Source: Streptomyces griseochromogenes
GTDB taxonomy: Bacteria; Actinomycetota; Actinomycetes; Streptomycetales; Streptomycetaceae
Reading direction: 5' to 3'
Assembly: GCF_001542625.1 (NCBI RefSeq)
Contig: NZ_CP016279.1
Location: 372,001 to 436,000, forward strand
DNA: 64,000 bases
Made by a program: the position numbers and the translations under genes. The notes under the pieces were generated by a model. The model saw only the letters and a list, made by a program, of their open reading frames with translations. It did no database searches and was not told the origin of the DNA. Each line of letters begins with the position of its first letter. Within the stretch, counting starts at the first letter, position 1. Positions 54,534 through 63,149 of the stretch are shown one piece after another.

Positions 54534-55180
54534 GTCGGCAGCTCCGGTGGGTGGGCGGCGGGCGAGGCCGCGAGGACGGCCGTGTGCTGGAGTCGTTCGC
54601 GAAGGTGTGCGGCCTGCGCGGCTCCACCGTACTGCGGCCTGCCCAGCTCCCGGCCCAGAGCGGTGAGTCGGCGCACGATGCTGGCCGACATGCGCTCCGG
54701 TGGGGAATCGAGGACGAATCCGAGCATCGCCTCGGTGCCGTCCAAGTCGCCCAGGAGCAGATGACCGCGGGCGAGATCGACATGGGCTGCGAACAAGTCG
54801 CCGACCGACTGGTCGTCGTCCTCGGCACTGCGGTAGAGCCGGACTGCGGTGTCCGCGCTGGCGATGGCTTGCCGGACGTGCTCCCGCCCGCCCACGGCCA
54901 GGTGGCTCGTCCCGGCGTACGCGAACTGCTTGGCGGCAGGGAAGGCGAAGATGCCCGGCACCTCGTCGTGACCCGGCATCGCCTCACGCGAGCGCTCGGC
55001 GTCCGCCAAGGCGGCCACCGCGCCCGCCTGGTCTCCGGCTATGGCGAGCGCCCGCGCCTCCAGGCTCGCCAGCCGGGCTCCGATACTGCCGCGAGCCCGG
55101 TGGTGGCGGCCGGCCTGCGCAAGCCGCGCCGCCTGCTCGTACCGCCCGGTCCAATAGGTGCGATGGCCGTGCGCCCTCGC
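54530..55180 (-). pseudogene. 5'-truncated TPR-type regulator
   Basis: The frame is open leftwards from about 55180 to the stop at 54530. The visible C-terminal part reads HRTYWTGRYEQAARLAQAG, EARALAIAGDQAGAVAALAD, FPAAKQFAYAGTSHLAVGG, LARGHLLLGDLDGTEAMLGF. This is the TPR half of Streptomyces XRE-type regulators, whose N-terminal helix-turn-helix is missing. Recognisable sequence stops near 55165-55190, where the next reading frame on the other strand begins, so the 5' end was lost by deletion or recombination. A short in-frame start at 55018 might still give a protein. Confidence 0.65.
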
Positions 55181-55200
55181 CCGAGGGGGCCGCCGACTGG

Positions 55201-55371
55201 ATGCTCGACACCCGTCAGTGGCCTGGCACCGTCGCGGAGTATGCAGAGCGGCTGCTCGCCATGACCGATACGTTGCTGTCCGACCCCCGCCACTTCTTCC
55301 GCTCGTACTCGGCCTCCGAGATCAGCCGCATGATGACTGCACCAGCCACCAGGAGCGTCCCCGCCCCATGA
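55201..55371 (+). pseudogene. 3' fragment of an unidentified gene
   Basis: 56 codons from ATG 55201 to the TGA at 55371. The peptide has GTVAEYAERLLAMTDTLL, HFFRSYSASEISRMMT and a Pro-rich end. It looks like the last part of a longer protein cut at the same point as the TPR regulator on the other strand. The stop overlaps the ASCH start (ATGA), so it was the upstream gene of that operon. I cannot name the family. Confidence 0.5.
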
Positions 55372-55763
55372 CCGACACCACCGCCCGTGTCCGCGAACTC
55401 AACCTCTACCGCCAGTACTTCGACCTCGTCGCCGCGGGCACCAAGACCATCGAGGTGCGGGTGAAATACCCGCACCTCGCCGACCTCGCCGCAGGCGACG
55501 TCATCCGCTTCCGCATCAAGGGCACGGACGAGACCTGCGAGGTCAAGGTCAAACGCGTCACCGAGTATCCAAACTTCGAATCTCTGCTTGACGGCGAGGG
55601 GCCGGCGAATGTCAACCCGACCGCCACCCGTGACGAGCAATTGACCAACATCCGCTCCGTCTACCCGCAGGAAAAGGAAGCCCTTGGCGCCCTCGCCATC
55701 GAGATCGAACTCGTTTCGGACAGCCGTAGCCAGCGCGGGCCTCGCACCCGCCACGAGACGTGA
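55368..55763 (+). CDS. ASCH-domain protein
   Basis: 131 residues from ATG 55368, with AGGAG 12 bases upstream. The ASCH beta-barrel is complete: NLYRQYFDLVAAGTKTIEVRV, LAAGDVIRFRIKGTDETCEV and VYPQEKEALGALAIEIELV. ASCH proteins bind RNA or act as nucleoside amidohydrolases. The usual upstream neighbour is truncated. The tail runs into the DUF397 remnant in another frame. Confidence 0.85.
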   Translation: MTDTTARVRELNLYRQYFDLVAAGTKTIEVRVKYPHLADLAAGDVIRFRIKGTDETCEVKVKRVTEYPNFESLLDGEGPANVNPTATRDEQLTNIRSVYPQEKEALGALAIEIELVSDSRSQRGPRTRHET

Positions 55764-55785
55764 AGCCGGCGCTCAGTCCGACAAC

Positions 55786-55947
55786 CCTGAGTCGAGTTAC
55801 AGCGATGACGAAGGCGCTGACTGTGTCGAGGTAGCCGTGTCCGCCGACATCCATGTCCGCGACTCCAAGGCCTCTGGCGGCCCCCAGCTCCACATCACCA
55901 CCCCCGCCTGGAAGGCGTTCATTTCCGCAGTTCAGCCCGGAGCTTGA
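55786..55947 (+). pseudogene. DUF397 remnant
   Basis: The frame reads ESSYSDDEGADCVEVAV, VRDSKASGGPQLHITTPAWKAFI, the DUF397 core, without the normal start and the W-R-K before SSYS. DUF397 proteins are small partners of XRE regulators in Streptomyces. No sensible start codon or ribosome binding site is seen; upstream is the ASCH C-terminus in another frame. I read it as a fragment. Confidence 0.6.
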
Positions 55948-55985
55948 GTCTCGGGCTTCGAGCTCCTCCCATGGGTTTTCCGGGT

Positions 55986-56019
55986 TTTGGTTTGGTTGAA
56001 ATCCAACCCAACCAACCAA
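55986..56019. repeat. AACC-rich imperfect hairpin
   Basis: TTGGTTTGGTTG faces CCAACCCAACCAACC with mismatches. The element is 40 bp after the DUF397 stop, a possible terminator. A weak call. Confidence 0.35.
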
Positions 56020-56074
56020 GCCTGTACGTGAGTTGAGGCGTCGTACCCCACATGGGTGACGTTCCGTGATTGGC

Positions 56075-56104
56075 TTGCATCGGAATGTAAAGCCGCTCTA
56101 GGTT
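56075..56104 (+). promoter_or_regulatory. Vegetative-type promoter for the winged-helix gene
   Basis: TTGCAT at 56075-56080, 18 bp, TAGGTT at 56099-56104. This fits the HrdB -35/-10 pattern and would give a leader of about 80 nt before the GTG at 56193. Confidence 0.45.
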
Positions 56105-56127
56105 CGCGGCAAACGACCAAATAGTTC

Positions 56128-56163
56128 GGCCCCGGTCGGTGCGCCAACACCGGCTCCGGGGCC
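56128..56163 (+). promoter_or_regulatory. Leader hairpin before the winged-helix gene
   Basis: GGCCCCGG (56128-56135) pairs with CCGGGGCC (56156-56163), and inside it CGGTG (56137-56141) pairs with CACCG (56148-56152) around CGCCAA. Together 13 base pairs with a small internal loop. It ends 29 bp before the start codon and could be an attenuator or a protective 5' structure. Confidence 0.6.
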
Positions 56164-56171
56164 TGACCTCG

Positions 56172-56192
56172 GATCGAAGAGGAAGTTCGATC
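56172..56192 (+). promoter_or_regulatory. Ribosome binding site in the loop of a perfect hairpin
   Basis: GATCGAA (56172-56178), GAGGAAG (56179-56185), TTCGATC (56186-56192): a perfect 7-bp stem whose loop is exactly the Shine-Dalgarno sequence. The stem ends on the base before the GTG start at 56193. It decides the start and may allow translational control. Confidence 0.7.
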
Positions 56193-57284
56193 GTGGCTTA
56201 CGCCCAGCCTAGCCCTGCCCTGCCGTCCCCGTCCCACCCCATGGCCAAAACGGGTTACGGCAAACGCTCCGCAGGTGACGAAGACCCGCACGCAGATCCG
56301 GACTTCGCACACCTGCACCCCCGCGACGCCGAGATCGCCGTCTTCATCGACCACCTCGACAACGGCCACGCGATGGGCCACAAGGTGCTCGCGGCGGAAC
56401 ACCCCCGCTACGGACAGCAGGCGTTCCGCACCGCGCTCAACCACCTCACCGAGGCCGGCCACCTGCGCTGGATCAAGGAACACATCACCGTCGAGGACAA
56501 CTCGATGCGCTGGGTGACGCGGACGTACTGGTCGCGTACGCCCAGGTCGCCGGAGTGGTGGGCCGACTTCGCGCGGGAACGCGACGGCAAGGATGTGACG
56601 GACTACCAGCCGGGCCTGGCCCGCACCGAGGACCCGGCACCACGGTCGGCCCCCGGAGTCGTACCGGGCGACGAACCGACCCCTGACGAGCCCGGCGCCG
56701 CGTACCGCATCCTCGCCGGACTCCGTGCCGCAGACCCTCGTATGCCTCTCTCCGAAACCGACTGCCGGTCCCTCGAACACCTCGCCGCGGAGTGGCTGTC
56801 CCGTGGCGCGACACCGAACGACATCACCCGAGCCCTGACCGACGGGCTCCCATCCACTGTCAGCAACCCTGGCGGGCTCGCCCGCAATCGACTGGAGGCA
56901 AAGATGCCCCCGCAGAAGAGCGACACCTCCACCGCCCCGGCTCGCCCCCTCCGTGGCCGGGTCACCCGCGTGATCATGGCCTGTGCCAGCTGCGACCAGG
57001 ACGAACGCACAGTGAGGATCGACCGGGGCATCTGCGAGGACTGCCGCAAGGAGTGCGCGGAGAACCCGATGACCGATGAGGACATCGCCAAGGGCTTCGC
57101 CGAGATCGCCCACCTCGGCGTCACGTCCGCCCGCTTCCTCAAGCAGAAGCTGGAACGCCGTACGGGCGGCGCCGTACCCGACACGTTCCGCTCCGTGCCG
57201 ATCGAGGACCGCGTCTTCTACCACTACCGCGACAACCGCGACCGCATCGCGAACGGGCTCCCGCCGAGGCGCTGGAACCCGTGA
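56193..57284 (+). CDS. Winged-helix protein with C-terminal zinc ribbon
   Basis: 363 residues from GTG 56193, chosen because of the ribosome binding site directly before it; ATG 56241 is in frame. The wHTH block is HPRDAEIAVFIDHLDNGHAM, RYGQQAFRTALNHLTEAGHL and MRWVTRTYWSRTP. A Pro-rich linker follows, then LEHLAAEWLSRGATPNDITRA, and near the end CASCDQDERTVRIDRGICEDC, a C2-C2 zinc ribbon. The type occurs in Streptomyces accessory DNA and is sometimes called MarR-like or replication-related; the function is not known. It is followed by a decayed antitoxin/PIN pair. Confidence 0.7.
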   Translation: MAYAQPSPALPSPSHPMAKTGYGKRSAGDEDPHADPDFAHLHPRDAEIAVFIDHLDNGHAMGHKVLAAEHPRYGQQAFRTALNHLTEAGHLRWIKEHITVEDNSMRWVTRTYWSRTPRSPEWWADFARERDGKDVTDYQPGLARTEDPAPRSAPGVVPGDEPTPDEPGAAYRILAGLRAADPRMPLSETDCRSLEHLAAEWLSRGATPNDITRALTDGLPSTVSNPGGLARNRLEAKMPPQKSDTSTAPARPLRGRVTRVIMACASCDQDERTVRIDRGICEDCRKECAENPMTDEDIAKGFAEIAHLGVTSARFLKQKLERRTGGAVPDTFRSVPIEDRVFYHYRDNRDRIANGLPPRRWNP

Positions 57285-57415
57285 GTCGAGGACGAGCAGC
57301 GATGGAGGAGTACGAGGCGGAGTACGGACCGTTCTCCGCAGCGGAGGTGGCAGGGGCGGACGCCTGGGCCGGCGACCTCTTCGGGCCGGCCGGTGGGGAG
57401 CGGCGCGGCGCATGA
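57281..57415 (+). CDS. Small acidic protein, probable antitoxin remnant
   Basis: 44 residues from GTG 57281, which overlaps the previous stop by GTGA; an ATG at 57302 is also possible. The sequence MEEYEAEYGPFSAAEVAGAD resembles the C-terminal part of small antitoxins that precede PIN-domain toxins, and PIN-like sequence follows directly. The DNA-binding N-terminus is absent. A weak functional call. Confidence 0.45.
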   Translation: MSRGRAAMEEYEAEYGPFSAAEVAGADAWAGDLFGPAGGERRGA

Positions 57416-57598
57416 GCCACGTTTGCGAAAGCGGCCGCGGTTCTCTGCCACGAGAACAGGACGTCCGACGTCATCGATGCCAGCGTCGTCGTAGCCTCCA
57501 TCGTCTACGACGAGGCCCCGATCCTGACGGACGACCTGGGTGACATCCGAGCCCCCTGGACACCGAGCCGCTCAAGGAGCTCGTCGCTTGAAACTTGA
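57416..57598 (+). pseudogene. PIN-domain toxin fragment with frameshift
   Basis: The frame reads KAAAVLCHENRTSDVIDASVVVAS then ILTDDLGDIRA, the C-terminal half of a VapC-type PIN ribonuclease with the DASVV and TDDLGDI acidic residues. The N-terminal half with the first aspartate is missing. Near 57557 the frame shifts: LDTEPLKELVA, the natural-looking end, lies in another frame and stops at 57589-57591. It is non-functional. Confidence 0.6.
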
Positions 57599-57761
57599 TC
57601 CACAGCGGTCACTGTGACCCGGGGCACTTTCCGCGTGGCGTGCGGAGCGGTGGGCAGGTTCGGAGGCGAGCGCCCGACGTCTCACCATGCGGGAGCAGGA
57701 GGGTCGATTTCGGACGCTCGTTAGACTGAGCCGACACAAACGAACCGAGCGAGGAGCGCAC

Positions 57762-59033
57762 GTGGGCCTTGTCGTGCAGAAGTACGGAGGTTCCTCCGTA
57801 GCCGATGCCGAAGGCATCAAGCGCGTCGCCAAGCGGATCGTGGAAGCGAAGAAGAACGGCAACCAGGTGGTTGTCGTCGTTTCCGCGATGGGCGACACGA
57901 CGGACGAGCTGATCGATCTCGCCGAGCAGGTTTCTCCGATGCCTGCCGGGCGTGAGTTCGACATGCTGCTGACCGCCGGAGAGCGTATCTCCATGGCCCT
58001 GCTGGCCATGGCGATCAAAAACCTGGGCCACGAGGCCCAGTCGTTCACCGGCAGCCAGGCAGGTGTCATCACCGACTCGGTCCACAACAAAGCCCGGATC
58101 ATCGACGTCACGCCGGGCCGGATCCGGGACTCGCTGGACAAGGGCAACATCGCGATCGTCGCCGGCTTCCAGGGCGTGAGCGCCGACAAGAAGGACATCA
58201 CCACGCTGGGGCGCGGTGGGTCCGACACCACGGCCGTGGCGCTGGCCGCCGCGCTCGACGCCGAGGTCTGCGAGATCTACACCGACGTCGACGGCGTGTT
58301 CACCGCCGACCCGCGCGTGGTGAAGAAGGCGAAGAAGATCGACTGGATCTCCTTCGAGGACATGCTGGAGCTCGCGGCCTCCGGCTCCAAGGTGCTGCTC
58401 CACCGCTGTGTGGAGTACGCCCGCCGCTACAACATCCCGATCCACGTCCGCTCCTCCTTCAGCGGGTTGCAGGGCACGTGGGTCAGCAATGAGCCGATTG
58501 GGGACAAGAAGGTGGAGCAGGCCATCATCTCCGGTGTCGCGCACGACACCTCCGAGGCCAAGATCACGGTCGTCGGCGTGCCGGACAAGCCGGGTGAGGC
58601 CGCCGCGATCTTCCGTACCATCGCCGATGCCGAGATCAACATCGACATGGTCGTGCAGAACGTGTCCGCGGCCGCCACGGGCCTGACGGACATCTCCTTC
58701 ACGCTGCCGAAGACCGAGGGCCGCAAGGCCATCGACGCGCTGGAGAAGAACCGCCCCGGCATCGGCTTCGACTCGCTGCGCTACGACGACCAGATCGGGA
58801 AGATCTCGCTGGTCGGCGCCGGTATGAAGACCAACCCCGGGGTCACCGCCTCCTTCTTCGAGGCGCTGAGCGACGCGGGCGTGAACATCGAGCTGATCTC
58901 GACCTCCGAGATCCGTATCTCGGTCGTCACCCGCGCCGACGACGTGCCGGAGGCCGTGCGCGCCGTGCACACCGCCTTCGGGCTCGACTCCGACACCGAC
59001 GAGGCCGTCGTCTACGGAGGCACGGGCCGGTAA
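57762..59033 (+). CDS. lysC: Aspartokinase, with possible internal start for a beta subunit
   Basis: 423 residues from GTG 57762 (GAGGAG upstream). It phosphorylates aspartate, the entry to Lys/Thr/Met and diaminopimelate. Kinase part: [63 protein letters not shown]. Two ACT domains follow: [20 protein letters not shown] and [20 protein letters not shown]. An in-frame GTG at 58512 (residue 251), with GGGGAC upstream, begins VEQAIISGV, where actinobacterial beta subunits start. The enzyme is probably an alpha2-beta2 type. The stop overlaps asd by one base. Confidence 0.96.
   Translation: MGLVVQKYGGSSVADAEGIKRVAKRIVEAKKNGNQVVVVVSAMGDTTDELIDLAEQVSPMPAGREFDMLLTAGERISMALLAMAIKNLGHEAQSFTGSQAGVITDSVHNKARIIDVTPGRIRDSLDKGNIAIVAGFQGVSADKKDITTLGRGGSDTTAVALAAALDAEVCEIYTDVDGVFTADPRVVKKAKKIDWISFEDMLELAASGSKVLLHRCVEYARRYNIPIHVRSSFSGLQGTWVSNEPIGDKKVEQAIISGVAHDTSEAKITVVGVPDKPGEAAAIFRTIADAEINIDMVVQNVSAAATGLTDISFTLPKTEGRKAIDALEKNRPGIGFDSLRYDDQIGKISLVGAGMKTNPGVTASFFEALSDAGVNIELISTSEIRISVVTRADDVPEAVRAVHTAFGLDSDTDEAVVYGGTGR
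58512..58514 (+). promoter_or_regulatory. Possible internal start codon for aspartokinase beta subunit
   Basis: GTG in frame with the aspartokinase gene, GGGGAC (58500-58505) six bases before it. It opens the C-terminal ACT-domain region where Corynebacterium LysC beta begins. Inferred from family knowledge and position. Confidence 0.5.
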
Positions 59034-60112
59034 TGGCGCCGACCGGGAAGCCGACGCTCGCGGTCGTGGGAGCGACCGGAGCCGTCGGCGCGGTCATGCT
59101 CCAGATCCTGTCCCAGCGCGCGGACATCTGGGGCGAGATCCGTCTGCTCGCCTCGCCGCGCTCGGCCGGCCGCAAGCTGGCCGTGCGCGGCGAGGAGGTC
59201 GAGGTCACGGCCCTGACCGAGGACGCCTTCGACGGGGTCGACATCGCGATGTTCGACGTGCCCGACGAGGTCTCCGCCCAGTGGGCGCCGATCGCCGCCG
59301 CGCGCGGCGTGGTGGTCGTCGACAACTCCGGCGCCTTCCGGATGGATGCGGACGTGCCGCTCGTCGTACCCGAGGTCAATCCGCACGCGGTGCGGATCCG
59401 GCCGCGCGGGATCGTCGCCAACCCCAACTGCACCACCCTGTCGATGATCGTCGCCCTCGGCGCGCTGCACGCCGAGTTCGGGCTGCGCGAGCTGGTGGTG
59501 TCCTCCTACCAGGCGGTGAGCGGGGCCGGCCGGGCGGGCGTCGAGACGCTGCGTTCCCAGCTGTCCCTGGTCGCCGGCACGGAGCTGGGCACCACACCCG
59601 GCGACGTACGGCGGGCCGTCGGGGAGGAGACCGGGCCGTTCCCGGAGCCGGTCGCGCTGAACGTCGTCCCGTGGGCCGGATCGCTCCGGGAGGACGGCTG
59701 GTCGTCGGAGGAGATGAAGGTGCGGGACGAGTCCCGCAAGATCCTCGGACTGCCGACCCTGCCGGTCGCCGTGACCTGTGTACGGGTGCCGGTGATCACC
59801 TCGCACGCGCTGACCGTCCACGCCCGCTTCCAGGGCGAGGTGACCGTCGACGGTGCCCGCGAGATCCTCGCCACCGCCCCCGGGGTGGTGCTCTTCGACG
59901 ACCCCGCCGCCGGTGAGTTCCCCACGCCCGCTGACGTCGTGGGCACCGACCCGACCTGGGTCGGACGGCTGCGGCGGGCCCTTGACGACCCCACCGCGCT
60001 CGAACTCTTCGTGTGCGGGGACAACCTGCGCAAGGGCGCCGCGCTCAACACCGCGCAGATCGCCGAGCTGGTGGCCGCGGAGGTCACGGGTGGGGCGGCG
60101 GCCCGTGAGTAA
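59033..60112 (+). CDS. asd: Aspartate-semialdehyde dehydrogenase
   Basis: 359 residues from ATG 59033 (TAATG overlap with aspartokinase). It reduces aspartyl phosphate to the semialdehyde with NADPH. Motifs: [18 protein letters not shown] (dinucleotide binding), [35 protein letters not shown] with the catalytic Cys, [17 protein letters not shown], and [16 protein letters not shown] near the active-site His. It is one operon with lysC. Confidence 0.97.
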   Translation: MAPTGKPTLAVVGATGAVGAVMLQILSQRADIWGEIRLLASPRSAGRKLAVRGEEVEVTALTEDAFDGVDIAMFDVPDEVSAQWAPIAAARGVVVVDNSGAFRMDADVPLVVPEVNPHAVRIRPRGIVANPNCTTLSMIVALGALHAEFGLRELVVSSYQAVSGAGRAGVETLRSQLSLVAGTELGTTPGDVRRAVGEETGPFPEPVALNVVPWAGSLREDGWSSEEMKVRDESRKILGLPTLPVAVTCVRVPVITSHALTVHARFQGEVTVDGAREILATAPGVVLFDDPAAGEFPTPADVVGTDPTWVGRLRRALDDPTALELFVCGDNLRKGAALNTAQIAELVAAEVTGGAAARE

Positions 60113-60434
60113 GACGTTTGTAGGATCCGTGTAAGAAATGTGGCCGGGAGCATGGTCCAAACCACTTGTACCGCGCTCCTCGGCGACAGAGGATTTTCCT
60201 CCCCGCTCTCCGCAACCGCGCGAAGGGCGGGGAGCGTCTTTGCGGTCACCCTTGCGGGGCGTGAGACGTGAGGATCCTGGCGTGGGGACGCCGTGATCGG
60301 GGCGTGGGGACGCCCGTTCATATGGGACATAAGGGAAGAGCGGGACGCATGACGGCACTTGCTTCACCGTCGGTTGTCGCACATGTGACGCCCGGCACGT
60401 ACAACCCTGGCGGGGGAAGACGTGTCCAACTGGC
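60113..60434. other. Intergenic region between asd and the sigma factor gene
   Basis: 322 bp. It contains the hairpin at 60199-60234 and presumably the sigma-factor promoter. A short open frame from 60350 lacks coding-type codon bias. No RNA gene seen. Confidence 0.45.
60199..60234 (+). terminator. Hairpin after asd
   Basis: CTCCCCGC (60199-60206) pairs with GCGGGGAG (60227-60234), an 8-bp stem with a 20-base loop, followed by CGTCTTTGCGG. A likely terminator of the lysC-asd operon. Confidence 0.55.
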
Positions 60435-61109
60435 GTGGCAGAGGTACTCGAACTCCGTGCGGCCGCTCGCGGCACCGCAGCGCTCCGGCCGCGCCTTCCC
60501 GGCGGCATGCCGGTGATCGCGCCCATGCCCGCAGCGCGGCCCGCCCGCATACCCAGCCAGCGCGACGGCTCCGACGGCTCCGGCGGCACCACGGCCACCG
60601 AGGACGACGCGGTCGTCGGCACCACCGTCGACCACCTCACCGAGACCTACCGGGCGCACTACCGCTCGCTGCTCGGCCTCGCCGCGCTCCTGCTCGACGA
60701 CACCGCCTCCTGCGAGGACGTCGTGCAGGAGGCCTTCATCCGCGTCCACTCGGCCCGCAAGCGCGTCCGCGACCCCGAGAAGACCCTCGCCTACCTGCGG
60801 CAGACGGTCGTCAACCTCTCCCGCTCCACCCTGCGCCGGCGCATCCTCGGCCTGAAGCTGCTCTCCAAGCCGATGCCCGACATGGCGAGCGCGGAGGAGG
60901 GCGCCTACGACCAGCTGGAGCGGCGCGACCTCATCAAGGCGATGAAGGGGCTGCAGCGCCGCCAGCGCGAGGTCCTCGTGCTGCGCTACTTCGCGGACAT
61001 GACCGAGGCGCAGGTCGCCGAGACGCTCGGGATCTCGCTGGGCTCGGTGAAGGCGTACGGTTCGCGGGGCATCGCCGCACTGCGGGTGGCCATGGAGGCA
61101 CCGTCATGA
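60435..61109 (+). CDS. SigE-family ECF RNA polymerase sigma factor
   Basis: 224 residues from GTG 60435. Region 2 has YRAHYRSLLGLAALLLDDTASCEDVVQEAFIRV (in part) and LAYLRQTVVNLSRSTLRRR; region 4 has GLQRRQREVLVLRYFADMTEAQVAE, TLGISLGSVKAYGSRGIAAL. A Pro/Ala-rich 65-residue N-terminal extension precedes them. It is typical of the SigE/SigL-like ECF group of Streptomyces. The best ribosome binding site (GGGGGAAGAC at 60413-60422) stands before an out-of-frame GTG at 60422, so the real start may differ. ATGA overlap with the next gene. Confidence 0.9.
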   Translation: MAEVLELRAAARGTAALRPRLPGGMPVIAPMPAARPARIPSQRDGSDGSGGTTATEDDAVVGTTVDHLTETYRAHYRSLLGLAALLLDDTASCEDVVQEAFIRVHSARKRVRDPEKTLAYLRQTVVNLSRSTLRRRILGLKLLSKPMPDMASAEEGAYDQLERRDLIKAMKGLQRRQREVLVLRYFADMTEAQVAETLGISLGSVKAYGSRGIAALRVAMEAPS

Positions 61110-62326
61110 GCGAACGCGATCAGGCGGGCGATTCCCATGAACCCCACTCCCGAGACCGCCATGAGCCCGACGTCCGGCACGAGCCGGCGAAGCGGCACGA
61201 GCAAGAGCACACGCAATCGCACGCTGGGAACGGAACTGTGAACCACGGCCCCGACGACAAGAGCCCCGAGGGGCTCGGCCCGGGCCTCGACGGGCTCGAC
61301 GGGCTCGCCCCGGACGAGTCGGCCCTGCGCCGGATGCTGCACTCCGCGGTCGACGACATCGAACCGCGCTCCGGCACCCTGGACCATCTGCACCGGGCCG
61401 TACCCGCACGGCGGGCCCGCAAGCGTCAGGCCGTCGTCGGCATGGCGGCCGCGGCCCTGTTCATCGGCACCGCGATCCCGGCCCTGATCCACGTCTCCGA
61501 CTCCGGTGGCTCCGACACCAACACCGGCCTGGCCGGGCAGTCGTCCCAGGCACAGGGCGGGACCAGCCAGGGCAAGAACCCGGACGGCGGCTCCAGCAGC
61601 GTCGGCGGCACCCACGGCACGACCCCGGGGCACGGCAGGAGCAGTGGCAAGGGGAGCACGCCGGGCAAGCACGACGGCAGCGGCGGCACCTCGTCCGGCG
61701 GCGCGAACCCGTCCGCCACCCTGGCCGCCGGTACCTCGGTGTGCACGGCGGCCCAGCTGGGCTCCGCCACCCAGAGCGTCGACGCCCCCGACTCCGCGGG
61801 CGTCGTCTACGGCACCTTCCGCGTCACCAACATCTCCTCCTCCAGCTGCAGCGTCGGCGGCGCGGGCGCCGTGGACGTCGCGGCGCAGGGCGCCGCCGAC
61901 CCGGCCAAGATCGGCAAGGCGCGGCACGCGTCCGGGGACGCGGCGGCCGGTCTGCCCGACCCCTCCCTGGAGGTCTCGGACCTGGTCCTGCAGCCGGGCG
62001 CGGCCTACGAGGAGAAGTTCGCCTTCGTCCCCTCCGAGACCTGTCCCACCACCGGCGGGGGCACCTCCACCACCGGCGGCTCGGACAGCGGCGGCCCCTC
62101 GCCGGACCCGACGCCCAGCCAGGACACCGGTGCCACCGGGAGCACGGACACCGGCACCACCACGGCGGGCACCACGCCCCAACTCGTCGCCGAGGACGGC
62201 ACGACGGCCGACGGCGGCGTCCTGGTCACCCACACCGCCCAGGGCGGCACGCCGACGGTGTCGGCGACGGTGTCCAACGCGTGTGCGGGGACCGTGTACT
62301 ACACGGGCGTGCTGGCGGGGGCGTAG
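61106..62326 (+). CDS. Membrane protein coupled to the sigma factor (anti-sigma candidate)
   Basis: 406 residues from ATG 61106. The cytosolic part (1-112) is His/Glu-rich then acidic, with LRRMLHSAVDDIEPRSGTLDHLHRAVPARRARKRQ, of a type seen in partners of SigE-like factors. One hydrophobic helix (about 113-130, AVVGMAAAALFIGTAIPALI) leads to a Ser/Gly/Thr-rich linker and an outward domain with CTAAQLG, TFRVTNISSSSCSVGG, VLQPGAAYEEKFAF and SNACAGT, like DUF4232. Translational coupling supports an anti-sigma or sensor role. This is inference. Confidence 0.75.
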   Translation: MSERDQAGDSHEPHSRDRHEPDVRHEPAKRHEQEHTQSHAGNGTVNHGPDDKSPEGLGPGLDGLDGLAPDESALRRMLHSAVDDIEPRSGTLDHLHRAVPARRARKRQAVVGMAAAALFIGTAIPALIHVSDSGGSDTNTGLAGQSSQAQGGTSQGKNPDGGSSSVGGTHGTTPGHGRSSGKGSTPGKHDGSGGTSSGGANPSATLAAGTSVCTAAQLGSATQSVDAPDSAGVVYGTFRVTNISSSSCSVGGAGAVDVAAQGAADPAKIGKARHASGDAAAGLPDPSLEVSDLVLQPGAAYEEKFAFVPSETCPTTGGGTSTTGGSDSGGPSPDPTPSQDTGATGSTDTGTTTAGTTPQLVAEDGTTADGGVLVTHTAQGGTPTVSATVSNACAGTVYYTGVLAGA

Positions 62327-62357
62327 CACGGGGCGCTCGCGGCTCGCGCAGTCCGGT

Positions 62358-63149
62358 TCAGCCGCTGGACACCTCGACCCGGGGTTCCTCCTCGGGCACC
62401 AAGCCCAGGGCGGCGTCCCGCTGGTACTCCACCTCGCGGCGCAGCAGCCGGAACCACATGAAGACCACGAAGCCCGCGAAGACGAACCACTCCCCGGTGT
62501 AGCCGAGGTTCTGGAACGCCTTCAGGTCGAGGCCCGTGTCGTCCGGCGCGGTCGCGGGCACCGCCTTCATCCCCGCGTCGGCCTTGTCGAGGGTGACCCA
62601 GGCGTCGTACAGCCGGTACGGCACCAGGTTCACCAGCGAGGCCGAGCTGATCGCCGCCGTCTGCCCGGCGGGCAGCCCGCTCTGGGCGCTGACCCCGTTG
62701 TCACCCGGGCTCTCGGAGGCCTGCAGCGCACCGGTGACGGTGACCTCGCCGGCCGGCGGGGCGGGAGCCTTCGCCGCGTCCGCCGTGCCCGGCAGCCAGC
62801 CCCGCACGACGGGCAGGGCCTTGCCGGAGTCGGTGCGCAGCAGCGTCAGTACGTAGAAACCGTGCTTGCCGTCCAGCTCCCGGCCGGGCACCAGGAGTTG
62901 CTTGCCGTACCGGCCGCTCGCGCTGACCCGTCGTCCCGAGGTGCTCTTGTCGACGGGCAGCTGTGTGGCGAGGGGCCGGGCCGCCTCGTGTCTGTCGGAG
63001 GCGGCCTGCTCGGTCGCGGCACGGTGGTCCTGCACCCGTCCCTCGAACCGGCTCAGCTGCCACGTCCCCATGAAGACGCAGAACGGGATGGCGAGCAGCA
63101 CGAAGACGTTGATGCCCCACCAGCGGGGTGTCAGCAGAAACCGGTACAC
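62358..63149 (-). CDS. SURF1 family cytochrome-oxidase assembly protein
   Basis: 263 residues from GTG 63149 (GAGGG before it). Two transmembrane helices flank an outer domain: FLLTPRWWGINVFVLLAIPFCVFMGTWQLSRF at the start and EWFVFAGFVVFMWFRLLRREV near the end. Between them are RRVSASGRYGKQLLVPGRELD, LPVVRGWLPG and VPYRLYDAWVTLD. Surf1 helps insert heme a into cytochrome c oxidase. The longer frame upstream to 63542 lacks a start with a ribosome binding site. Confidence 0.88.
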   Translation of the reverse strand: MYRFLLTPRWWGINVFVLLAIPFCVFMGTWQLSRFEGRVQDHRAATEQAASDRHEAARPLATQLPVDKSTSGRRVSASGRYGKQLLVPGRELDGKHGFYVLTLLRTDSGKALPVVRGWLPGTADAAKAPAPPAGEVTVTGALQASESPGDNGVSAQSGLPAGQTAAISSASLVNLVPYRLYDAWVTLDKADAGMKAVPATAPDDTGLDLKAFQNLGYTGEWFVFAGFVVFMWFRLLRREVEYQRDAALGLVPEEEPRVEVSSG

